From positions 2,488,613 to 2,552,612 of the forward strand of contig AP021856.1 in the NCBI GenBank assembly GCA_017347445.1: DNA of 64,000 nucleotides, written 5' to 3'. The stretch is from Candidatus Brocadia pituitae. GTDB taxonomy: Bacteria > Planctomycetota > Brocadiia > Brocadiales > Brocadiaceae. Every line of letters starts with the position of its first letter. Position 1 is the stretch's first letter. Both the position numbers and the translations under genes were made by a program. Shown here piece after piece: positions 53,305 through 62,292 of the stretch. The notes below the pieces were generated by a model that did no database searches, was not told where the DNA came from, and saw nothing but the letters and a program-made list of their open reading frames with translations.

Positions 53305-53863
53305 AGATCATCACCTCCGTGTAAATGAAAATTGCTTCATTTTGCCAAATAAGTTCATACAGAACTTTTCATGGACGTTCAGACCGTAAAGTTACTCGCT
53401 TGTCTATCGTTGTAATAGGCAAGGAAGGTTAATTTAAGAAGTATTCATTCAATTATCCCTGTTTATTGTATCGTGTAAATAATTAAATGGCAAAATGAAT
53501 ACCATACCCATATCGCAATACAAAATCATACCCATAGTCAACAGTGCTGTAAAATCTTATTATAGAATGACTTTCAATCACAAACAAGGACAGAATATAA
53601 TAGATACAAGTCGATGATTTTATTTAATACTATCAATAAAAGTGTGCCATGGCACACAAGTGTGTCGTCACAGAAGTGTGTCATGGCACGTATTAATAAC
53701 TTTTACTTTGATACTACCACAAATTTTTCATTTTTCAACAAACTAAGAGCGAGAAGGTACCGCGAAGGGTGATAGGTATGGATAAAAGGAAAGATAGATG
53801 AGACTTATAACCTATACGTTGGCGTAAAGAGAACGTTATTCATGCTTCCCTTTATATATTATA
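53305..53863. other. Long regulatory-looking gap with palindromes
   Basis: No gene in 560 bases. It contains the 16-bp perfect palindrome GTGTGCCATGGCACAC (53642-53657), a following AGTGTGTCGTCACAG and AGTGTGTCATGGCACG (53675-53690), i.e. three spaced AGTGTG units. TTCATTTTGCCA occurs at about 53336 and again inverted at about 53488. The promoter of the PilZ/Amt-kinase unit must lie here. Confidence 0.5.
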
Positions 53864-54490
53864 TTACCTTATTGGATTGTGTGATAGAAAAAGCTTTGTG
53901 GGTTCCGGAACTGGTTTCAGGCTGAGATTGTCATACCATCCGGCAACTCTTCCATGCAACCAATCCTGCCGTGTCTCTGTAAAGACGGTAATAACCTCTT
54001 TCGATGGAATGATTACCAGAGAAAATTCCACCCATGGTGAAATAGCATTGCCGCCGATATAATATCTGTTCACTGCAGTATAGGTAAGTGCCGGATTCCA
54101 GGAGCTGTCAAGGATTCCAATAATTGCTATATCTCCTATGTCATCTCCATAAAATGACACGTAACCAGTTAACACATAAGGGGTATTTACAATTACCTTG
54201 ACTTCCTGATAAAGACCTCCCCGCGCAGTTCCGCCAGAACCAACTTGTTGCGTCAGGGCAAAGAAACCGCTGGTACTGGGGGGCATAGGAATTCCAATAT
54301 TACCAGGGAAGGCAATCGTCAGGTGTGTCGGCAATTCTACAGGGGCTCCATCTCCATCCCATGGATAGGTCTCCCAATACCTCCAGCCCGTAATGTCCGC
54401 TGTCTCAAAATCACCGTTTTTCAGTAATTCCACAGCAGGCAATGAACGTATGAACACGATAAGTATGAATACCAGTACACAATATTTCAT
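53864..54490 (-). CDS. Secreted carbohydrate-binding-like protein with truncated PEP-CTERM-like tail
   Basis: A 208-residue exported protein: signal peptide (YCVLVFILIVFIRSLPAV), then a beta-sandwich pattern starting ELLKNGDFETADITGWRYW, which is typical of carbohydrate-binding-module-like domains of PEP-CTERM proteins. The C-terminus reads LSLKPVPEPTKLFLSHNPIR: the VPEPT motif is present, but the hydrophobic helix and basic end that normally follow are absent. So the sorting tail is cut or the stop is premature. Monocistronic. Confidence 0.65.
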   Translation of the reverse strand: MKYCVLVFILIVFIRSLPAVELLKNGDFETADITGWRYWETYPWDGDGAPVELPTHLTIAFPGNIGIPMPPSTSGFFALTQQVGSGGTARGGLYQEVKVIVNTPYVLTGYVSFYGDDIGDIAIIGILDSSWNPALTYTAVNRYYIGGNAISPWVEFSLVIIPSKEVITVFTETRQDWLHGRVAGWYDNLSLKPVPEPTKLFLSHNPIR

Positions 54491-54534
54491 CTGATGTATG
54501 ACATATATTTATAAATTTTACTAAACACCTTTAT

Positions 54535-55545
54535 CTATTTCCGCTTTGGTTTTAATCTCTTATATGTTGCATATGCTTCGTCGGCTTCTTTTTTCATGCC
54601 TTTTTTATCATAGGCAATGCTCAGGTTAAAATAGGCAATGACGCAATTTGGGTCTACTTCAATGGCCTTTTTATATTCCGTGACAGCATCCTCGTACATC
54701 CCTTTGCGCAGATAAAGATCTCCTTTTTCGTTATGCACCTCAGGAGTATTTGAATACAGAGAGTCACGAGGGGATTCTTTTGCCACGGGCACGGGCATTG
54801 TTTCTGTTGCGGAAGATTGCGGCACCGACGCAACAAGTTGTTGATGCGCTTTTACCGGTACGGATAAGGTTGCCACCTTGATTTCTTTTGCACGCAACAA
54901 GCTCAGCCTGGCTTCTTTGCCGGCAGTTCTTTCAATAAGTTGTTTCAGGTAATTCCGGTTCTCAATTTTTTCGCCATTCCATTCAACAAGGAGGTCTTCT
55001 GTTGCAATACCCGCAGCAGATGCAATGCTTCCAGGCTGAACATGAACAACAATAACCCCTTGTTGTGATTTTTTATAACCAAACCATTCCTTATTCTCCG
55101 GAGTGAGATTGCATAACAAAAGGCCAAGGGAATTATGGGATTCCAGGAACTGAATTGCCATTCCCTTACACCATGATGTGTATCTTACCCCATAATCAGT
55201 CCCTCCCAATTCCCCATATCCTTGCCATGTTTTCGAAGCTCCCGTATCGTATTGAACATTGATCACTGCCTGAGCACCCACCGCACGGGCCTTTTCCCTG
55301 ATTTTCATTGCCAAAATATCGTGCCCGGAAAAACCGTACTCTCCCAGGCTGACTTCACCCAATTTTTTGTACGTAACATCAATATCCCCTGCACACACAA
55401 AGAGACCTTCATTCTTTAGCGCATCAGAAGCTTGTGATCCCTTTTTAGGTTCAAGACTAGCTTCTTCACGCTTAAAAGGAGATATTGAGCCACAGCCGGT
55501 CACAAAAATGGCAAGAGCAAGTGAGAGCAGCTTTTTTTTATTCAT
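54535..55545 (-). CDS. Lipoprotein with PDZ and TPR domains
   Basis: A 336-residue lipoprotein. Lipobox VTGC at residue about 18; residues about 50-130 (KKLGEVSLGEYGFSGHDILA) look like a YbjQ/RcsF-type fold with Gly-rich strands; residues about 150-220 are a PDZ-like domain (GVIVVHVQPGSIASAAGIAT, DLLVEWNGEKIENRNYL); the C-terminus is two TPR repeats (GDLYLRKGMYEDAVTEYKKA and onward). It starts four bases after the PGPGW gene stop and belongs to the U32-PGPGW-lipoprotein unit. Its exact role in the envelope is unknown. Confidence 0.78.
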   Translation of the reverse strand: MNKKKLLSLALAIFVTGCGSISPFKREEASLEPKKGSQASDALKNEGLFVCAGDIDVTYKKLGEVSLGEYGFSGHDILAMKIREKARAVGAQAVINVQYDTGASKTWQGYGELGGTDYGVRYTSWCKGMAIQFLESHNSLGLLLCNLTPENKEWFGYKKSQQGVIVVHVQPGSIASAAGIATEDLLVEWNGEKIENRNYLKQLIERTAGKEARLSLLRAKEIKVATLSVPVKAHQQLVASVPQSSATETMPVPVAKESPRDSLYSNTPEVHNEKGDLYLRKGMYEDAVTEYKKAIEVDPNCVIAYFNLSIAYDKKGMKKEADEAYATYKRLKPKRK

Positions 55546-55549
55546 GCTT

Positions 55550-55792
55550 TTATTTGTTCTTTCCCTTAAATTTTGATTTTATTTTTGATTCTATTTTAAT
55601 GACATATCGTTGGTAAAATTTTGTCTTCTTCAACCTGGCAACAAGGGCAGGTTTTCCCGGAAAACTGGTGATATACAAACCTGCCAGGATGGTGAGTAAT
55701 CCAGGACCAGGGGTAAAAATCAACATACATCCAATAATTATCAGGAAAACACCGCCGACGTTCTTCGCAATATGCTTCACGACACTTTTCAT
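55550..55792 (-). CDS. PGPGW-type small transmembrane protein
   Basis: An 80-residue protein with one or two membrane helices and the hallmark FTPGPGLLTILAGLYI, the PGPG motif of the family named after PGPGW (Leu here replaces the Trp), then a basic cytoplasmic tail (KIESKIKSKFKGKNK). Function of the family is unknown. Its start overlaps the stop of the U32 gene by four bases, so translation is coupled. Confidence 0.78.
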   Translation of the reverse strand: MKSVVKHIAKNVGGVFLIIIGCMLIFTPGPGLLTILAGLYITSFPGKPALVARLKKTKFYQRYVIKIESKIKSKFKGKNK

Positions 55793-57030
55793 CCGTATTT
55801 CCTCAGCATAAAATATTTCCCGACGGGGCGTGACATCTTGATCAGTACCTTTTGTCCAACCTGAGCGGCTTCAATAGATTCATTGAATTCATTCCTGATG
55901 TCCAGCAGTACCTGGGCAAAATCTTCACTCAGATGCCTTCCCATAATCTCTATGGAAGTATTACTCAAAATTCTGTTCTTTACTACGACCTCTGCCATAT
56001 CATCGGGCAGAACACTATGAATCATACCAAGATAATCGTATTTCTTCAGATATTCATCCCCAGGATGCGTTGTCTGACTCTGATATCCTTGATTTCCAAA
56101 AAAGAAGCCGACTCCGTATTCCCGGTGACTAACCTTTTCAAGCTCAGCCAACCATCTCGGATCATACACATAGGTATCGGGGTCGGCACAGTAACGGTCC
56201 AAAGCCTCCCGGTATACCCTGGTCACAGCGGCAACATAATAGGGACTTTTCATACGGCCTTCGATTTTCCATGCCGTAACGCCGGCATGGCACAATTCCG
56301 GGATGTATTGAATCATACAAAGGTCTTTGGAACTCAGGATAAAGGTGCCGCTTTCATCCTCCACAATAGGATAGGATTCATTGGGTCGTTTTTCTTCTTT
56401 TAATACATAGCGCCATCGGCATGAATGGGAGCAATCTCCGAGATTGGCGTGCCGGTTGGCCATAAAGCCACTCAAAAGACAACGGCCTGAATATGACATA
56501 CACATAGCGCCATGCACAAAGACTTCTGTTTCTGTCTGAGAAATGTTCGTGATTTCCCGAATCTCCCCCAGGGTCAGTTCCCGTGCAAGAACAACCCGCT
56601 TCACACCCTGCCGATACCAGAACTCAACGGATTTTGCATTCGTGGTATTCGCCTGTGTGCTGAGATGAACCGGAATATGGGGAGCAATCTCTTTCACAGC
56701 TAAAAATATTCCTGGATCAGATACAATGACGGCATCGACTGGGATTTCTGCAAGTCTTTTCAGATAAGAACGTATGCCGGAAATATGATAATTACGGGCA
56801 AAGATGTTCAGGGCAATATAAATTTTTCTTTCCCGGCTGTGAATCCATTCTGTGGCTTCTCTGATCTCCGGTAAACTCAGAGTGGAAGCGCCCATTCGCA
56901 GGTTGAAACCCTCTCCACCCACATATACTGCATCGGCACCGTATTCAATTGCCGTTTTGAGTTTTTCAAGGTCACCCGCCGGCGCCACCAGTTCAGGTTT
57001 TTTGAATGATGCATCGTTTTCCCGTATCAT
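55789..57030 (-). CDS. U32 family peptidase-like protein (TrhP/YegQ type)
   Basis: A 413-residue protein of the U32 family: LVAPAGDLEKLKTAIEYGAD at the start and the signature EVFVHGAMCMSYSGRCLLSG followed by NLGDCSHSCRWRY, whose cysteines probably hold an iron-sulphur cluster. Members such as TrhP act in tRNA uridine-34 hydroxylation from prephenate; others are called collagenases. The tRNA-modification role is the better guess. First gene of a three-gene unit. Confidence 0.88.
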   Translation of the reverse strand: MIRENDASFKKPELVAPAGDLEKLKTAIEYGADAVYVGGEGFNLRMGASTLSLPEIREATEWIHSRERKIYIALNIFARNYHISGIRSYLKRLAEIPVDAVIVSDPGIFLAVKEIAPHIPVHLSTQANTTNAKSVEFWYRQGVKRVVLARELTLGEIREITNISQTETEVFVHGAMCMSYSGRCLLSGFMANRHANLGDCSHSCRWRYVLKEEKRPNESYPIVEDESGTFILSSKDLCMIQYIPELCHAGVTAWKIEGRMKSPYYVAAVTRVYREALDRYCADPDTYVYDPRWLAELEKVSHREYGVGFFFGNQGYQSQTTHPGDEYLKKYDYLGMIHSVLPDDMAEVVVKNRILSNTSIEIMGRHLSEDFAQVLLDIRNEFNESIEAAQVGQKVLIKMSRPVGKYFMLRKYG

Positions 57031-57358
57031 TTGCTGGCATTGAGACCGTCTGAATAGTGCTGCAAAATCAATTGCATGCCAATTCCAAGGAGATTATTTA
57101 TTACCATCCCGCTTCGCTTTCCGACACAATCAATTTCATGAATACGCATAATTGAAGGCTAAAGAATTTCACCTGCGCTTCCTACCTCCCGATAAGAGGA
57201 ACAGCCAGGAGATAACCAAGGACTTGCCGAGCATGATTTAGTATACTATTAGTGCGAAAATACCTCTCCCCCCCGACCCGCTTGCACAAGGGACGAGTAA
57301 AATTCCTTCCCTTGATATGAGGAATAGAGAGGTGGTCTTTCACTGCTACGGTACAGTA
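57031..57358. other. Intergenic region
   Basis: About 330 bases with no gene, a few short inverted repeats (CCTCTC...GAGAGG around 57265-57335) and no T-run terminator. Nothing else seen. Confidence 0.3.
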
Positions 57359-58696
57359 TTAGAAATATCCCAGACACAACAATATCATTCCGGCGCCCAG
57401 CGGCATGAGCAGGTTGTCCAGAGATCTCAAAGGTAATGACTCAATTATACTGGAAAAGAATGCGGTAAGTAAAGCAGGGAAAAAAGGCAAAGAGATCCAT
57501 CCGCATAAAAAAGCAACCGTCAGGGCGGCAAGCGAACCTTCAATACTTTTTTTAATGTTATAAGGAATTCTGTGGTTGCCCATACTCATACCAACCATTG
57601 CAGCCGCAGTATCAGCAAAGGCCACAATCCAGATAACGGTGCTGGCAATGTGCAAGGGGAAGCATAATAAGCAAAGACATGCGCCCAGAACCAGGGTTAT
57701 TGGTCCGTAAGCAATACCTCGTTCCTCCAGTTTACGGATGCTCGACTTCGTTACACCACCAAAGAGGGGAAGCGAATATCCGTTGATCCTCAAACCCTCT
57801 GAAATGAGATACACAATCACTATAGAAAATAGCGTTATCAACGTCGTATGGTATATAAAATGCGCAAACACCGGAGCAAAGGCAATGAGAACATGTAAGA
57901 ATTTCCTTCTGATTTCCTGATACCAGGAATGAGCAAATTGTTTGCGCATTCCAGCAAACAACGTCTTATAAGAATCTGCATCTTCGACATCCATGATGTC
58001 CAGCATCTCTGACAGGTTTCCGCTGTCAATTAGATACTGTGCCCGCTTCCGGACGGCATAATGTGCATTGACACCGATGTTAATGCCTGCTTTTTCCATA
58101 ATATCGATGTTATTACGATCATCCACCAGGACAATGGTATCTTGCCATGAAAGATTATTTTTTACCAACATCTCTTCAATAAGGTCTTTTTTCCCTCCGG
58201 GTTTTAAAAGCGGCCCAAATACCACCCCGGTCAACCGATCAGCATTCGTATCAATTCCTATACCATATCCATGATTCGCAGACAGTCTTGCCGCAAGGTC
58301 TTTCACAAAGGGATCCGGTACGCCACTGCTGATGAAAACCACCAGATATCCATGATTTCTCAGGGTTGCAATCGTTTCCCTTGCACGCACTATCACGGGA
58401 ATATTTTCATAGATCCTTTGAGCCTGCCCAAGCATAATGCCTTGAAAACGGGCGTATACCCGTGTAATCAACGTGTGGATTGACATTTTATCCATGTTAA
58501 AGAGGAGACAGAGTAATGCAGTACGTATATACACCAGTATTCCAAGAGAACGTGCAACATGCAAGATAAACTGTCCTTTGAACAGGACTCCATCCACGTC
58601 CATGACAACGAGTTTTTTCCACGTTATTTGCAAAGGGGTAGAATGCGAAGAAACAGATTGGGTGAGATTCTGTGGAGTTATGGTTATCGGTACCAT
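57359..58696 (-). CDS. HAD phosphatase fused to dolichol/phytol-kinase-like membrane domain
   Basis: A 445-residue fusion. Residues about 30-235 are a SerB-like HAD hydrolase (VMDVDGVLFKGQ nucleophile loop, VVFISSGVPDPF, GGKKDLIEEML, IVLVDDRNNIDIMEKAG). Residues about 265-445 are a polytopic membrane domain (EIRRKFLHVLIAFAPVFAHF, GVTKSSIRKLEERGIAYGPI, VAFADTAAAMVGMSMG, KSIEGSLAALTVAF) like dolichol kinase, phytol kinase (VTE5) and CDP-diglyceride synthase relatives. A phosphatase and a CTP-dependent lipid kinase in one chain suggests prenyl-alcohol or lipid head-group metabolism. Two genes away lies the geranylgeranyl-reductase-like protein. Confidence 0.8.
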   Translation of the reverse strand: MVPITITPQNLTQSVSSHSTPLQITWKKLVVMDVDGVLFKGQFILHVARSLGILVYIRTALLCLLFNMDKMSIHTLITRVYARFQGIMLGQAQRIYENIPVIVRARETIATLRNHGYLVVFISSGVPDPFVKDLAARLSANHGYGIGIDTNADRLTGVVFGPLLKPGGKKDLIEEMLVKNNLSWQDTIVLVDDRNNIDIMEKAGINIGVNAHYAVRKRAQYLIDSGNLSEMLDIMDVEDADSYKTLFAGMRKQFAHSWYQEIRRKFLHVLIAFAPVFAHFIYHTTLITLFSIVIVYLISEGLRINGYSLPLFGGVTKSSIRKLEERGIAYGPITLVLGACLCLLCFPLHIASTVIWIVAFADTAAAMVGMSMGNHRIPYNIKKSIEGSLAALTVAFLCGWISLPFFPALLTAFFSSIIESLPLRSLDNLLMPLGAGMILLCLGYF

Positions 58697-58718
58697 GTAA
58701 TTTGGAAACGGCTGTGGG

Positions 58719-58961
58719 TTAAAACATCCCCCCTACCATGCGTTTAACAACACCTAAGCCAATAAACACAATTACGGGGGAAAAATCTATGCCTCTGAAA
58801 GGCGGAATGAGCTTGCGTACGGGATTTAACACAGGATCAGTAATTTTATAAAGAAACTGTATGGCCTGGTTATAGGGATTATGCGGTACCCATGAAAGAA
58901 CGATTCTGATAAGCAATGCAATTTCATAAAGACTAATGAGTTTACCGAGAATCTCTCCCAC
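58719..58961 (-). CDS. YggT family membrane protein
   Basis: An 80-residue protein with two membrane helices and the family pattern LLIRIVLSWVPHNPYNQAI and KITDPVLNPVRKLIPPFRGIDFSPVI. The family (YggT/YlmG) is linked to envelope or division-site functions, not in detail known. It starts with GTG behind AAAGGAGTT. It ends 22 bases before the HAD fusion gene on the same strand, so these two are probably co-transcribed. Confidence 0.9.
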   Translation of the reverse strand: MGEILGKLISLYEIALLIRIVLSWVPHNPYNQAIQFLYKITDPVLNPVRKLIPPFRGIDFSPVIVFIGLGVVKRMVGGMF

Positions 58962-59090
58962 GCGATAACTCCTTTTTGTATGGAATAGAATTATCTATTA
59001 TAATCTTTCACATTTTGAAACGATTAAAATTTTAACACAGCTCATTGTGGAGAGCAACAAAAATAAATATGCGATTAGGAAAAAAACCAC

Positions 59091-61781
59091 TTATTGAAGC
59101 GCAAGAAATGACAGCATGCGTTTTACCAGCCAGCAAATAATTGCCGTGGATATTTTGCGTATAACTGATATGCTGATTGTATCGAATACAATCTCCCGGT
59201 ATGGCTTTTTCCCTGACACGCTGTCGAACAATGCCTTTTTCAATGCAGGGTCGTTTTTTGCAATCTGAATGACCGGTGTAAGGAAACCATAATAGGCACC
59301 CCAGATCACCAATCTCCTCACGGTATGCGCATAGGGAAGGTCTTTTATAACCTCACGAAAGCCCTGCAGGTACGTACGAAATGCCTTTTGGGATATCCCT
59401 ACGTTCATCATGACCTCTGCCGCTCTGATGCCCATTAAGCAAGCAGAATTAATCCCTTTGCCTTTGAAAGGGCGAATAAGACCTGCCGCATCGCCAACGG
59501 TGACATATCTGTCTCCAAAGAGATGGCTGGCAGGTTTTATGGGAAAACAACCGCGATGATAATCCAGTTTCTCCTGCGATTTACTGAAGTTTTTGGGAAG
59601 TATTTCCAGAACATCTGACAAGCATAAAAATTCATCCATCGATCTGGTGGAAATTTTTGCCCCGGCAATGTTGATGGTATAATGATCTGCCTTCGGGGTT
59701 ATTGCGCCAAACTCTATGCCTTTTATGGAAGGCAAAAAGGCATGGATATACCCATCCATAACTTCCAGACTGTGATGCTTGCCTTTCGGATGAAATTTCG
59801 TGAGTAAGGTTAATAAAAATTTTGGAGACTGATAGGGTGTCTCACGTTCAAATATCCTTTGGGTACCTTCTTCAAGCCCAAACGCCCCTACAACGGCATC
59901 GGCCCGTACGTGTCTTGTTTCACTGTATACCGCAACATGATTTTTTGCAATTTCAACATCAGTGACCTTGCTGCGAATTACCGTGGCTCCGGCTTCTGTT
60001 GCCTTTTGCAAGAGATAGGCATCAAACTGTACCCGCCGGAGCGCATATGAAACTTCTCCCTCTCCATCGAGTTTGGTGACATAGCCGTTGGTATGAAGAT
60101 AATAGCCAGGCACTTTCCTTTTCACGAGGTGCCAGGGGAAAGGGATGCCTAGATTGTCTTCAATAATATGTTCAATGGGTTGCGAGAGAACACCAGCGCA
60201 TTCATTGTGGTCAATCCCCCCTTCAAAGTCCTTGTATTCGTAAATAATAACGTCCAGATTGATATTGCTTTTTTTTGCAAGATTTTTCAGGGCGATCGCA
60301 CAACTGGCACCGGCAGGGCCTCCGCCAATGATTGCAACGGTTTGGCCATCTTTCAGGGGGCCCATATCTCCCGCCGGGAGATATTTTTGTTTTTTCGTAT
60401 GCCCGAAGAGTATCGGGTACCGGAGATAATCATATCCCTGTCTTACTGCAGCACGTACTATGTGCGGGAACATGGCAAGGTGCAAACGCACGTCAATAGC
60501 CTTGAAAAAAATCTCTTTATAGCTTGCATTGCCAGTAACCATATTCCAAAGGACATTATTAATCTGGATCGATTCCCATGCATTCGGTTGGTTCGTCAAG
60601 AGCTCAATCTGCACGTTTACCAGGTGTTTTTTGGACGTAATATGCTCATGAATGCGGAACAAGAGATTGCCAAAAAAATTGTCCTGCGCCAAAAGCCTTA
60701 AGGCAGGTTGATAATACCCCTTTTTAAAATGCTCCTCAGAAATACCCCGTTCAAAGATGGTGCGGGCGGCTAATTGTGCCGTATCAAATGCAGATTCAAT
60801 GCCGTTTTTGTAGGTACGGGAAATACTCGCTTCGCCAATGATCACGAACCTGTGTGTATAGGGATGGTCAGCATGGGTAACGGGTATTTTGGGAAAACAG
60901 ATACAGAGGTCTTTGGGCAACGACCACCCATCAGGAAGAAGTTCGCGCACCCTGGGATGTCTCATGAATTCAACCAGGTGGGCCTTTGTCATGTCATCCT
61001 TGCCGATAAGAGAGATCGTAACATAGTCCACCTTTGGTATAAAAGCGGCAAATTTGATCGGTTTAATACCTAAGGCGAATGCGTAAATAGTGTTGTGAAA
61101 ACGTTCCTGAATGAAGGAACTTCCCAGGTAGATTTCGGCATTGCACGTCCGCACCGATTTTGGTTCCCGATAGCCGAATTCTTTTCCCACAATCCGTTTA
61201 ACAAGCGCAGTGTTCAACCCAAATGCGCCGACGATGAGATCGGCAGACATCTTTTTTCTGACATTAGCCTCTTTATATACAATATTTACAAAATCCTGCG
61301 GATCTTTCGGCAACTCTATCTCTTCTACAACTGCCCCAACAAGCTTTGCCCCCTGAGAAGTAACCTGTTTCAGTAAAAAATCGTCAAAACTAATATTGGT
61401 TATTTCCGTTGAAAATCGGGGACCATTCCCGCGAAAGACCGTAATTATTCTTGGTTTATGTCCGGGGTTTGGGTGGTGAAGTTGAATGCCGCGTTCCTGC
61501 GTCTGGAAGTAGTAGCCGTCAATTTCCTGCTGGACCCGCATTTTGGGGAGTACGATCTTCTGTCCCTCCATTTTATCAAGGAGGGTTTCAGACAGGACCC
61601 CTGCGCACATGTTGCATCCAACGGGACCTTTTTGAATAAAGTTTCTGCCATCAAGAATGGTTATGTGAATCCGGAGCCCATGTTTCTTTGCAAGTTCCAG
61701 GGCAAAATGGGTAAAAAAACTCCCCGCCGGACCGCCACCAATAACTACAATACTTGACCCGTCTCTGAGTTGAAGATTCAT
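59091..61781 (-). CDS. Double-headed geranylgeranyl-reductase-like flavoprotein
   Basis: An 896-residue protein made of two complete copies of a geranylgeranyl-reductase/FixC-type FAD enzyme. Copy 1 (residues about 8-450) has IVVIGGGPAGSFFTH and GCNMCAGVLSETLLDKM; copy 2 (about 480-896) has VAIIGGGPAGASCAIAL, HNECAGVLSQPIEHII and the canonical second FAD motif YVTVGDAAGLIRPFKGKGIN. In copy 1 that second motif is altered (VIIGEASISRTYKNGIE). The family saturates isoprenoid chains of lipids or quinones. The single-copy enzymes have about 400 residues, so the fusion is unusual. Confidence 0.88.
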   Translation of the reverse strand: MNLQLRDGSSIVVIGGGPAGSFFTHFALELAKKHGLRIHITILDGRNFIQKGPVGCNMCAGVLSETLLDKMEGQKIVLPKMRVQQEIDGYYFQTQERGIQLHHPNPGHKPRIITVFRGNGPRFSTEITNISFDDFLLKQVTSQGAKLVGAVVEEIELPKDPQDFVNIVYKEANVRKKMSADLIVGAFGLNTALVKRIVGKEFGYREPKSVRTCNAEIYLGSSFIQERFHNTIYAFALGIKPIKFAAFIPKVDYVTISLIGKDDMTKAHLVEFMRHPRVRELLPDGWSLPKDLCICFPKIPVTHADHPYTHRFVIIGEASISRTYKNGIESAFDTAQLAARTIFERGISEEHFKKGYYQPALRLLAQDNFFGNLLFRIHEHITSKKHLVNVQIELLTNQPNAWESIQINNVLWNMVTGNASYKEIFFKAIDVRLHLAMFPHIVRAAVRQGYDYLRYPILFGHTKKQKYLPAGDMGPLKDGQTVAIIGGGPAGASCAIALKNLAKKSNINLDVIIYEYKDFEGGIDHNECAGVLSQPIEHIIEDNLGIPFPWHLVKRKVPGYYLHTNGYVTKLDGEGEVSYALRRVQFDAYLLQKATEAGATVIRSKVTDVEIAKNHVAVYSETRHVRADAVVGAFGLEEGTQRIFERETPYQSPKFLLTLLTKFHPKGKHHSLEVMDGYIHAFLPSIKGIEFGAITPKADHYTINIAGAKISTRSMDEFLCLSDVLEILPKNFSKSQEKLDYHRGCFPIKPASHLFGDRYVTVGDAAGLIRPFKGKGINSACLMGIRAAEVMMNVGISQKAFRTYLQGFREVIKDLPYAHTVRRLVIWGAYYGFLTPVIQIAKNDPALKKALFDSVSGKKPYREIVFDTISISVIRKISTAIICWLVKRMLSFLALQ

Positions 61782-61814
61782 TGTCGTGGGTAACCTTCCT
61801 GCGTAGATGGAATT

Positions 61815-61914
61815 AGATTCTTCGGGGAGATTACACTGAACGAAGTAAATGTGCTCAGAATAACATTTTCACATTACTCTGTTATTCCGAGAAAGTGAAA
61901 CAACCGAAGAATCT
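61815..61914. repeat. REP-like palindrome, AGATTCTTCGG family copy 2
   Basis: Ends AGATTCTTCGG (61815-61825) and CCGAAGAATCT (61904-61914) are an 11-bp perfect inverted repeat; inside are CTCAGAATAACA and TGTTATTCCGAG, diverged versions of the inner arms of the copy at 10721-10787. It fills the gap between P-II and the flavoprotein gene. Confidence 0.6.
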
Positions 61915-61936
61915 CAATTTTGAAATCCCTAAACCT

Positions 61937-62275
61937 CTAGATAGCCATTTCTCCCCTTTCCGCGGTGCGAATACGAACAACATTTTCAACAGTGGAAATA
62001 AAAATCTTGCCGTCTCCAATATTCCCTGTTTTGGCCTCTTTTATAATGCATTCCACAATTTTGTCAACATCCCTGTCTGCAACCACCATTTCCAGCTGTA
62101 TTTTTTTCAAAAGTTCTGTTCTGTACGTCCTTCCACGCCACTGCTCGGTAATGCCCTTTTGGTGTCCATGCCCTTTGACCTCGGTTATTGTCATGCCTGG
62201 ATATCCGATATCTAATAAGGCGTCCTTCACCATTACAAATCTATCCTCTCTCACAATTGCCACAATTTTTTTCAT
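61937..62275 (-). CDS. P-II family nitrogen regulatory protein (GlnB/GlnK-like)
   Basis: A 112-residue trimeric signalling protein that reports nitrogen and energy state by binding 2-oxoglutarate and ATP/ADP. The start MKKIVAIVREDRFVMVKDAL, the T-loop GHGHQKGITEQWRGRTYRTE with the conserved Tyr (candidate uridylylation site) and the B-loop TGNIGDGKIFIS are present. The ATG at 62275 is spaced from GGAGAA; an upstream TTG is less likely. P-II genes usually neighbour amt; here the Amt kinase is 10 kb away on the same strand. Confidence 0.93.
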   Translation of the reverse strand: MKKIVAIVREDRFVMVKDALLDIGYPGMTITEVKGHGHQKGITEQWRGRTYRTELLKKIQLEMVVADRDVDKIVECIIKEAKTGNIGDGKIFISTVENVVRIRTAERGEMAI

Positions 62276-62292
62276 ATGTTTGTTCTCCAATA

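Noticed and set aside
53325-53345. Sigma-54 promoter TTGGCAAAATGAAGCAAT on the minus strand
   Set aside because: GG and GC are separated by nine instead of ten bases, and it overlaps the region just before the ribosome site, so it is not accepted without mapping data.
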